A stretch of DNA of 64,000 nt, taken from NCBI GenBank assembly GCA_002946415.1, contig NJPS01000079.1, forward strand, positions 124,001 through 188,000, read 5' to 3'. Shown here in pieces: positions 55,301 through 64,000 of the stretch; the stretch's first letter is position 1, and each line of letters begins with the position of its first letter. Under the pieces are notes generated by a model. That model was not told where the DNA came from and did not search any database. It was given only the letters and a program-made list of their open reading frames with translations. This DNA comes from Rutstroemia sp. NJR-2017a BVV2 (Eukaryota; Ascomycota; Leotiomycetes; Helotiales; Rutstroemiaceae). A program made the translations under genes and the position numbers.

Positions 55301-57107
55301 CCCTTCAAGGGTCTCATTTCTCGCGAAATCATTTTTTCGCGAAATCGCTCTTTCGCTCATTTGCACTTTCCTTTCTGGATTCTCTTATCCTGTCCCTCTA
55401 TTGTCCGAGCCGAGTCCTTTCTCCCTTGCTGCTTCCCTCTTCCCTCTTCCCTCTTCCCGCCCGTTCTCTCGCTCTTCTCTCACTCTCTTCTTTCTGCCGC
55501 CCAAAAGACCTTAGTAAATCGCATATCATATATACCGCTGCTAGTGATCGTACGAGAATATCGGATTTGATTGTACTCGTATTGCACGCAATTCTATTCC
55601 TTTCTTACTTTGCATTGTCTGTCAACAATTGCTGTAAGAGAAACACAAACGCAACGCGACGCTTCCACCAGGATCACGCCCACCACTTTCACCAAACCAA
55701 CCCAGCTTCTCTTCTCTCCTGCTTTTTTCTACTATTTATTCGTACGTGAACCAGAAACAAAACGATTTACACGCTGTTCTCGTGCAGGCGATCCCTAACA
55801 TCTGCAACAACGAACAGCGAACAGCGAACAGCAAACGGCCACACAAAAACCCCTGCTGTGCCTATCCAGACTCGATAAAACAAAATAGTTTCGAAACTAT
55901 CGCTGCACACGACATTTCTCGTCTCTCTTAATTCTTTGCCTGTCTACTCTACTCTACTATTCGTCGCGGATCCAAACATCACTATCTATATTCGTGCGAA
56001 TTCAATCTCGGTGCAAATTTCAGCTATGGCTATCATCGTCTAATAGTCGATTCTTTGACTGTCTTTCCCAAAGCTCCCGTCTCCCTTTTCCAGTTTCGGT
56101 GTTAAATGGTAACTCCCCCCCCCAAAACTTCAAATTATCCTCCTTATCCTCCTCCCCCCTCGAGCCCCCCTCCCCTCCTTTCTCTTCCTCTCCTTCCCAA
56201 TTTGCGCGACCTCAACAGGGCACAAGCAAACACCAAGGAATAACGGACATTTCTCTTACTTTTCGATGTTACTACAGGATCAAGAAGTGTACGTGTGCGA
56301 CAGAACTACACGGTTGATGTGTTCTCCAAAGCTTCAGTCTCGAATTCCGAATCCCACTCCCACATCCAAATCCAAAGCCCCAGGCAAATCCCAGTCCAGC
56401 TCCAGCTCCAGCTGCAAATTCCATCCAAAATCCAAATCATAACCAAAACCCCTCTTTTCTGCCAAATTGCACTCCACCCGCGCAATAATCCGCTCCATCT
56501 GAACTAGAGGCGGTTCCTTCTTATTTTGAGTTACACGACAGAGTCCAGAACGACGTCGGAAGTACCTCGAACTCTCCTACAGGCATTCCCTGTCATCGCG
56601 AAACACTTCCAGAATCCACTGATCTACTTTGCTACCTGTACCAATCACTACCCTTTTTTATCTTTTCCCTTTTTCAACAACAACAGGACTCGGACTCTCA
56701 ATCTCTTTCAGTCCCAACCGAAAATTCCTCGGCCCTCGATTAAACTTGCGACAATATCGTCATCGCCGTTTCCTTCATTATAAATCCTGCGCTTTGGACA
56801 AAGAAATTACTACACCGGGTCGTGTGGAGTGCGGTCATTTCGACGCACTCGGTCGAATCGAAGGAAAAGAAGTCGAAGTACCGAAGGAGAGGACGACGTC
56901 GAAGAAAGCAAGTAACAGACGCCGCACGCTCGAGCCATCCCCCCCTCGTGCGACACGGCAATTGGGCGTTTGAATCCTGTAAATTCGAGAATTACCAAAA
57001 CTATTCCCCATAACCCCAGTTGATATTCACTCGAGACAAAACAATTACTGGTGGTGAATTGGGCACATATATCTTGGTGTCGCGGAGTGCGAGAGATAGT
57101 GGCCGTA

Positions 57108-60100
57108 ATGGACTACGCCGCATGCAATATTGTCTACGTGGATCGCACAGCTCCAGAGGACAAATTGGTGCGTAGGGAGGATTTAGTGTTGGATGAATCT
57201 GGCTTCGACATAGCGACCGCTACCGATGGTGCCTTAACACCGCGTGCGAGCAGTCCTGTCGATAATAATGTGAGGATATTATTGAGCACATTCAGCGAAG
57301 GTAGGTCGGACGTGGGCTTTAATTCACACTGTCTTAATCAATGATCGACTCCAATTGACTTCTTGCAGTTCATGTTTGTGCGTCGGGGAAGTCTTGCATA
57401 TCGAAGCTGTCCGAGTTAGATCGCATTTCGATATCGGATTTAATACCTACTCTGGTGCTCATAGAGATCCCATACGAAGATCAAGTTCCCGATCGACCTT
57501 CCCGCGAAGTGCGGACGCCTTCTCCTAGTTCCAAACAACAACTCGCGGATGCGAACGATGAAGACACTCCTCGAAACGCGTATGGGCTTAGGTTGCTACA
57601 ATGGATCGCTTCTGAAATCCAGTGCCATAGTCTGTCGAAGCTGGTTGTGCCCGTTGCTGTCGTTTCGCTGCCGGATCCAACTCTGGCCGGGGCCACGACG
57701 AGAATGCGATCAAGTTCGAAATCGGAGCCGCCTTCTTTAGTTGGTTTCGACATGAACAACCTGAAGAGAAGATCTGGGGGCATATATATCCCGCTGGATC
57801 AAAGACGAACGATGAAATTCCTCGACGTTGGAGCGCTGGATGTGCTAACGAGTCCTCTTTTATTCGAGCGGCTGCCTAGTCTTGCAGTGCATGCATACCG
57901 AGCACACAAAGATGCGCTGAAGGATCAGAGAGCCTTGATAGATATGAAGAGAGGACGGAAGCGCTCTTGGGTCGGTTACGATGATCAAAAGCCCTACGCA
58001 TATTTACGAGAAGCAATGGTGTCCGGCTTGATGGATGGCATCTGTAGGATGAATAGTGAAGAAGAGGAGGAGTATGGTCACTTGAGAATATCCGTGGCCT
58101 TGGAAAGAAGGGAAATAATATTTTCTGCGATTGGTTCCTGGAATTTTTCGGCGCATGACTTTACCGACGACGAGCTACTTCATGCTGCATTATTAATGTT
58201 ACAGCATGCACTCTCAATGCCGGAGCTAGAGAAGTGGCGGATATCAGCAGGTAAGCCTCAAATACTTTTGGATATGTTTCAGAATTCAGATAATGTAGTG
58301 TTCTGCTCATGCTGACATCCAAACTAGAAAACATTACCGGATTTCTCGTCGCCAGTCGGGCTGCGTATAATTCTTTTGTTCCGTATCACAACTTCCGCCA
58401 CGTTGTTGATGTTTTACAAGCAATCTTCCATTTTCTTGTACGCTTGGGCAGGCTACCACATTATCCCCTCTCCGAAGAAGCTACCTCGACGCCAAGTTTT
58501 TCGCCAGTCGCCGAACTCATCAGACCTTTTGATGCGCTTACTCTGATGATCACCGCCATTGGCCACGATGTTGGCCATCCAGGCGTGAACAATGCATTTC
58601 TTGTAACTTTGAACGCTCCATTAGCTCAACTGTACAATGACCGATCAGTACTGGAATCATTTCATTGCGCAGCATACTCGCAAATTCTGAGACGGCATTG
58701 GCCGGCGGCTTTCCATGGGGTAGAAATGCGACGGCTGATGATCGATTCAATATTGGCGACGGATATGGGTCTGCATTTCGATTATATGAGAAAGCTGGGT
58801 CAGCTGCAGGAAAAGCTTTTTGAGAATGGGGGCACAGATGGTTGGAACGGAAGGACCATCGAAGAACAACGAACACTTGCGTGCTCATTGCTCATTAAAT
58901 GCGCCGACATCAGCAATGTGGTATGTACCATGTGGTTTTTCATTTTTTTGCGAGCATGCACTAATCTTTGGTAGGCGCGGAGATTTGACGCAGCTTCTAA
59001 GTGGACGGAAATATTAACAGATGAGTTTGCTCGTCAGGCCGCCATGGAGCAAGATTTGGGTATACCGTCCGCTTTGTATGCGGCTCCAGTTACTGAGATC
59101 ATCGAACTTGGCAACTCTCAGATTGGGTTCATAAATATGTTTGCGATTCCACTTTTCACTGGTGTGACGGATGTCATGCCGGCCATGAGATTTTGTGTAG
59201 AAGAACTGGAGCGCAATAAAGCAACATGGGAAGAGAAGATAGCGTTGGAGCAGGAGAAAGTCAAACAAGAAAATGGTTTGCTGGGTCTACCTGATGGCGT
59301 GCGTCTTGCGGATGGCATGCGTTCCCCTCGAACGATGAGCGTAGCACAGCCTGTCGATGGAGACGATCAACCCCCAATTGTGGGTACTGCTTCGAAGTCC
59401 ACAGACGCGCTCAATCTGCGAATTAAAGCTGTTATGGGTAGTGGCGTACCCGGGGCACATTATAACTCCGTTGATGAGTCTCCGAAAGGCACGAAACAAG
59501 GCTCACCTGTCCGTTCAAATTCTCGCAGCTCTCACACTGATATGAACTTTGCCAAGGGCCCTTGGCAATCGTCAATTGATCGCAGATCCTCTAAGCCTCG
59601 TCAGCTTCAGCTCAGCTATGCCACTGCGAGTGCACCCCAGCTGTCGGATCACCCTAGCCAGGATGTGAAAGTACTGGCCAACGGGGAAAGGCAGGTCAAT
59701 GGGGTTCATACCCAGCCATCACTAGTTACCGATCTCGTCGTGGTAGACCCACCAACACCCAAGGAATCTTCGTTGCAAATTCCGGACCCACAAAGAAGCA
59801 GCGATACCACAACGGAAGGCAGTAATTCAGCTGGTGATTGGACATCACAAGAAGCAAACGCAACGACAAGCAGGATACCAATCTCACCAAGTACGCAAGC
59901 AACTAGCTTCGCTAGTGAGGATTCTGCTGAGCGCGCTATTCAAACTCCGACGTTTAACTCGCCCTTGGCCAATAGTACCAGTCGCTCTTCGATAGGACAT
60001 TCGACTGGTGATGGCTCGGCCACAACGGAAGGCCAGTCAGACCTGAAAGTGCTCGCGGAAGGGAGAAATCTAAAGAAGAAACCCAGTCGTTTCCGCATGA

Positions 60101-60204
60101 AAGACCTGCACTTTTGGAAGCGAAGCAAGAGTGGGAGCCCTCCTATGCCAGCTGGAGCGCCGGATAGGCGTGGATTCGGAGCCTCCGATGAGTCCGGTGG
60201 ATGA
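57108..60204 (+). CDS. 3',5'-cyclic nucleotide phosphodiesterase (class I, PDE2/PdeH-like)
   Basis: Four exons: 57108-57300, 57369-58250, 58328-58920 and 58975-60204; 965 residues. The class I PDE catalytic domain (about 300-640) shows HNFRHVVDV (379-387), HDVGH in the string AIGHDVGHPGVNNAF (438 on), SILATDMGLH near 499 and CADISN (550-555), supplying the metal-binding His and Asp residues, and ends with QIGFINMFAIPLF. This is the family of yeast Pde2 and mould PdeH, which hydrolyse cAMP and so tune PKA signalling in growth and development. The N-terminal 300 residues and the Ser/Thr-rich C-terminal 320 residues are family-typical extensions, the latter likely disordered. ATG 57108 (MDYAACNIVYVDR) follows a long pyrimidine-rich leader. 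Confidence 0.94.
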
Positions 60205-62112
60205 AGCAATACAAAACCACCTGAGGATAATGTTTTGAGATGAGATAAGATTCTAAGACGAAGTTTATTCTTGATTGTATGATTATTTATTGTACGGTGT
60301 ACACGTTTGGGGACAGTTACTTTGGGAGGTATGCGGAAATGAAATACCATTGTGTTTATGGGCAAAGAAAGGACAGACGGCGTTATGGGGAAGTATGGGG
60401 TATAGTTCTCAGGGAGAGGCATGGCCCATGTGGTGGAAAGGCGTTCAATGGAGTATGCTTGCTTGATGGCTATGCATGTGTGGCAGGTTCGGGACAAAAG
60501 GATATATAACCGTGCGGGACTTTGAGATCGATGGTGAATAGGGACTGTCTTATAGCATACCATATATCGAAAGGGGGCAAATCACGGAAAGTCAATCAGC
60601 TCTGCAAAATAGAGGAAGCTGGGGTGGTTGTCGAATGAAGAAGTACTTGGCTTTTGTGTCAACTCACCTCAACGCATTCTAGATCAATCTCTGTGAAAAG
60701 TGATGGGAATGAATTGAGCGGCGCAGTGTCTACCTATCTGGTGGGAGAATCTTGCCTGTGCTTTATGCATACATTGCATAGCTACCTACGTGCTTGCACA
60801 GAAAATATCAGACAAACAGAAGATCGGCACTCAGATACCCACCCATAGACCTACGTAATAGTATATAAATCATCCTCTCCTCGTCTTGGCTGATGATGAT
60901 GACCATCTAGTAGCAAGACAGGAACAAATCCAAAAACCACAGCATCTCAATAACCTTAAAACCTCTCCTTTTTCCCAATGTTCTAGAATAATAGTTTTAA
61001 TCCTGGAGATCTAGAACACAGACCGACTAAGACGATCGAAATAACCGGAGAAGTCTGAGCAGCAAAAGTGACGACTCCACAGTAGCTCACGGAAATAATT
61101 GTAGCGAAGGATCCGTCAGCCAATGGGAATGTGTCTTAGCCTGCTGGGGCCGCACCTCGGTGTCTGCGCGCATCCTCCGGGCTGCGGTGCCGCTTCATTG
61201 ACAACGGCGACACCGGGCGGTAGGTTTGGGGCGCGCTTGCGATGGTGTTATAGGTAGGGTTGGAGGGAGTATAGAAGGATGGGTGGAGGAATGTCTTTCG
61301 TTTTGGTTATTGCTGTTATGTCAATGGTTTTCTAATTTGGGTGGAAATTGAAATTGAGTTGGTTTGGTTTGGTTTGGTCTGGATTGGATTGAATTGGCTG
61401 TTTACCGTTGGAACTCCATGACGGCTGGTGACTCTTCGATTGCTACCCCGTACTAAGGGTATAGGCTGTTGGTTGCTATATACATGACTGGCACTACGAA
61501 CCTGCTAGTTGGTCACACGATCTAGGGGTCTGCATTGGTTCGGCTTCGGGTTTTGCATGGTAGAAACAGGAGGGGGGTCTTAGGTTGGATATAAGTTGGA
61601 GACGGTTCAATTGAGGGAGAAAGAGGGTCAACGACACGACGAACAAACGGCCGAAGCACACGAAATACCGAGATTACTTGGGGCAACACATCAACGACGC
61701 CGACTACCGGTTACGACTCTCGAATTAGAGGAAGCGAGTCTGCAATTTCGTCAATTGAGGGAATCGACAGGCAGATACACAGACGGAACGGAGTTACTTC
61801 GCGAGACACAAGTTCTGAGACATCGTCAGCAGTGTATACCATACCGACGATCACCAGCATCAGTGAGCGCATGCCAAAACTCGTCCTTTTGTCCGTGTGC
61901 AATAGACGTGGAATCCGTTTATTGCAGAAGACACCAACTCGAAAACTGAAATCGGTTATTGAAATCCTGGGAGCGCCTACACAGAACCCCATACACTCTC
62001 TTGCAGACTCTTCGAGGATAGGGCACATCATACCATCCGCATACAACTGAACGCTTCGTGACAATCTTCCCTCATTATCCAAACAGTCAATCAGCCGTTC
62101 AACAGTCCAAAC
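60205..62112. other. Intergenic, 1.9 kb
   Basis: 3' flank of the PDE gene and upstream region of the small basic gene. A GC-rich segment at 61147-61230 contrasts with AT-richer surroundings, and a (TTGGT)n-like stretch lies near 61358-61382. Overlapping open frames on both strands at 61596-62154 have no recognisable motifs and are not called. Confidence 0.45.
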
Positions 62113-62523
62113 ATGGCGCTTAAAGACCACTTCCGTCTTCACCTCCGCCGCCAAACCACCACTCCATTACCATCACCTCCCCAAGCCCCAACTTCTTCAG
62201 ACGGCCCGCGATCGCCCTCCAATCCGCGAAAGATGCGCCTGTCTCGTATATGGACCACGCCAGCCAAAACAGACAAGGCGAAGGACTTGCAACCAAAACT
62301 CAAATACCCGGGCCCGATTGATAAAAAGCATCAGGCGATGCTAGCAGAGTGGCAGTGGGACTCGCCCACGGGGCAGATGGCGGACAGGGGAAGTTGGTGG
62401 AGGGAGAGGCGGAGGAGGAAAGATCTGGAAGGTGCGATGGGGGGAGTGGGGATCAGTCCTTGTACGACGAGGTGTGAGAAAAAGAGGAGCAGGAGCTTTG
62501 ATTGGAGGGAGCTGGTTGGCTAG
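62113..62523 (+). CDS. Small basic hypothetical protein, 136 aa
   Basis: Single frame with a clean ATG (MALKDHFRLHLRRQ). Pro/Ser-rich to residue 40, then MRLSRIWTTPAKTDKAKDL, then a Trp-containing segment AEWQWDSPTG and WWRERRRRKDLEG. It is strongly basic, with no signal peptide or membrane helix. I know of similar short fungal proteins without function, so the gene is plausible but unassigned. Confidence 0.5.
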   Translation: MALKDHFRLHLRRQTTTPLPSPPQAPTSSDGPRSPSNPRKMRLSRIWTTPAKTDKAKDLQPKLKYPGPIDKKHQAMLAEWQWDSPTGQMADRGSWWRERRRRKDLEGAMGGVGISPCTTRCEKKRSRSFDWRELVG

Positions 62524-63555
62524 CTGGATGAGAGGGGATGCGGGATGTTGGTATTTTGGGACATTTTACTGTAGGAAAACAGGATACGGTATTATATGGA
62601 CTCATATCATGGGGGTGTTTTTTTTTTTGGCGTTATAGAACGAATTGCTTTTTACAAATAGAATGTTAGTATAAATGGCTGGGTGGGCATGCATGGAAAT
62701 TCGGTCTGGTTAGATGGGGGTTTGGCGATGATTTTGATGGCAAATAGATTGTGCCATAGGAAAAAAGCATTGGGAGGGATATATTGTATGATATTTATGT
62801 CTTAATGGCTTCATGTACATACTTGGTTCAAGCTCAATGTAATACGTGAAAGTATTTAGAAACTTGCTATGCTCACTTGGTTGACTGAATGGGAGGCTTC
62901 GGCGTTTGCTCTGATGAATATAGGATCATAGCAGATGTCATGTGTCCAGTGCGATGGCCTTCTTCACGGGGCAGGGCTCTCTTCTCGAAGCTCTAGTTAG
63001 ATAGAGAAGACAGTAGGATCAAATAGCTCTGGCGCGTTGGTAATGACTAGTACCCTAGAATGAGCGGCATGGCTCAACGTTTGACGCACAACTTGGTGTT
63101 TTTTTCTCTTCTTCTTTTGGGGGCAAACGTTCATGAGAGACTCCCACGCTTCTAAGTCCAGTTCAGTTGGCCTTCGCAGTTCTGGAGATATTGATGTTAG
63201 ACATCGAAATCATGGGACGAATACAGGATGCAGTCGGATGGTGTGATGGGGTCGCTCAATCCATCCAACAGGCCACCTTCCGTTTTAGGCATAGCTAGCT
63301 CACTAGCAATTATGAGTCTTACTGAGTGATAATTTGTATAGCCTCAACGTACCGTAAGCTTATGGACTACTCACTTTCTTTGGACGGTATGCGTGCCATC
63401 AACAACTATCAAGAGAAGGTAGGTGGGGGTGAGTATTGATATAAGTATAACCTCATATATCTTGGCAGGTAGAGTAGGAAGAAAATCATAGATTCTACAA
63501 TTCCTCCAATTTTCCTATCTCTTCTACGAGTATATCAAAAGAACCTCTTCTTCCT
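62524..63555. other. Intergenic, no gene seen
   Basis: 3' flank of the small basic gene and promoter of the glycosyltransferase-like gene. Only short featureless frames. Confidence 0.5.
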
Positions 63556-64000
63556 ATGCCACTAAACCAAACATCTCCAGAACAAACCCAACACCACATA
63601 ATGAGCACAGATCTCTACTCCCTCCCAGCAGGCATCCACGCCATCCCTCATTCCCTTCTCGACCTCCGCCCCGACGCCGAAATCGACCAAGATCTCCTCA
63701 ACCCCGCGCCCATCACCGGCGAGAAAAACATCTGGTTCTTCTGGCACAACGGCTTCACACGCATGCACCCCTATACCCAGCGCAACATCCGCGCCTGGCA
63801 CCGCCGCTTTTCGAAATCCGGCTGGACCATCCGCGTTCTGGACCGCGTTCCCGGTTCCCCTCTGAATGTCGCAAATTTCCTAGATCTCGCTGACGAAGAT
63901 ACGTTTCCCCGCGCGTTTGTGGATGGCACGATTGGTGGGGATTATGCCCCGCAGCATACGTCGGATTTGGTGCGCTGGCCGCTGTTGTTGAGGTATGGGG
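63556..64000 (+). CDS. Capsule-synthesis-type glycosyltransferase, 5' part
   Basis: Open frame running off the window. Two in-frame ATGs exist, 63556 and 63601; the second (MSTDLYSLPAGIHAIP) resembles fungal starts better. Visible motifs are NIWFFWHNGFTRMHPYTQRN, SGWTIRVLDRVPGSPLNVAN, FPRAFVDGTIGG and APQHTSDLVRWPLLLRYG. These belong to the DXD-containing polysaccharide-synthesis (Caps_synth) proteins common in moulds. The acidic DXD sugar-nucleotide site should follow just past the window edge. Substrate unknown; probably Golgi or cytosolic face, no signal peptide seen. Confidence 0.85.
   Translation, partial: MPLNQTSPEQTQHHIMSTDLYSLPAGIHAIPHSLLDLRPDAEIDQDLLNPAPITGEKNIWFFWHNGFTRMHPYTQRNIRAWHRRFSKSGWTIRVLDRVPGSPLNVANFLDLADEDTFPRAFVDGTIGGDYAPQHTSDLVRWPLLLRYG

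Larger units (their letters stand above)
51490..57107. other. Long non-coding region (5.6 kb) upstream of the PDE gene
   Basis: No frame with a recognisable domain. It contains simple tandem repeats (53354-53392, 55271-55300), a perfect inverted repeat (54534-54728) and, from about 55300 to 57000, strongly pyrimidine-rich DNA typical of a long fungal 5' leader and promoter. Several upstream ATGs occur in the leader. Confidence 0.55.

Noticed and set aside
61711..62154. 147-codon minus-strand frame overlapping the small basic gene
   Set aside because: It overlaps the plus-strand gene start, competes with another open frame on the plus strand and has no known motif.
1..64000. CRISPR array, bacterial operon or prophage
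   Set aside because: No regularly spaced direct repeats with unique spacers are present, and the introns and gene families show this is fungal nuclear DNA.

Overview
The window looks like nuclear DNA of a filamentous ascomycete. Genes are widely spaced on both strands, many carry short 44-77 nt GT-AG introns, and the families are typical of moulds: Zn2Cys6 regulator, fungal SAM methyltransferase, monocarboxylate-type and sugar-type MFS carriers, NIPA, Mug113-like and Gtr2. The protein sequences feel like Leotiomycetes (Sclerotinia/Botrytis relatives), but that is a recollection-level inference I could not test.

Layout. 0.4-15.5 kb: a tRNA-Ala, a possible broken repeat gene, then housekeeping genes: an ARMT1-like DUF89 carbohydrate phosphatase, a Tyr/Pro and Lys-rich protein, a WDR70 homologue divergent from a NIPA-type magnesium transporter, two unknown proteins and a hexose-type MFS transporter. 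15.5-21 kb is gene-poor. 21-24.2 kb holds a Sec72-like TPR protein and a Mug113-like GIY-YIG protein. 24.5-37 kb is an accessory region: an FAD-enzyme fragment, an intact AflR-like Zn2Cys6 regulator, a methyltransferase pseudogene, an intact monocarboxylate-type MFS transporter and two tandem broken 2-oxoglutarate/Fe(II) oxygenases, closed by a second identical tRNA-Ala. The most economical reading is a decayed secondary-metabolite locus in which regulator and exporter outlived the enzymes; no backbone synthase is seen.

38-51.5 kb: two multi-pass membrane proteins, a MIF/tautomerase-like protein with a long N-terminal extension, a RagC/Gtr2 GTPase of the TORC1 amino-acid pathway and a Lys/Glu-rich unknown. 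51.5-57.1 kb is non-coding by my reading, with simple repeats, a perfect 37-bp inverted repeat (fold-back element) and a pyrimidine-rich leader. 57.1-60.2 kb: a class I cyclic-nucleotide phosphodiesterase, likely the high-affinity cAMP enzyme. 62.1 kb: a small basic unknown. 63.6 kb to the end: the 5' part of a capsule-synthesis-type glycosyltransferase, cut by the window edge.

Most core genes serve nutrient sensing and signalling (Gtr2, PDE), transport (NIPA, sugar MFS) and housekeeping (WDR70, Sec72, DUF89) and do not form an obvious functional group. The only functional cluster is the decayed one at 24.5-37 kb.
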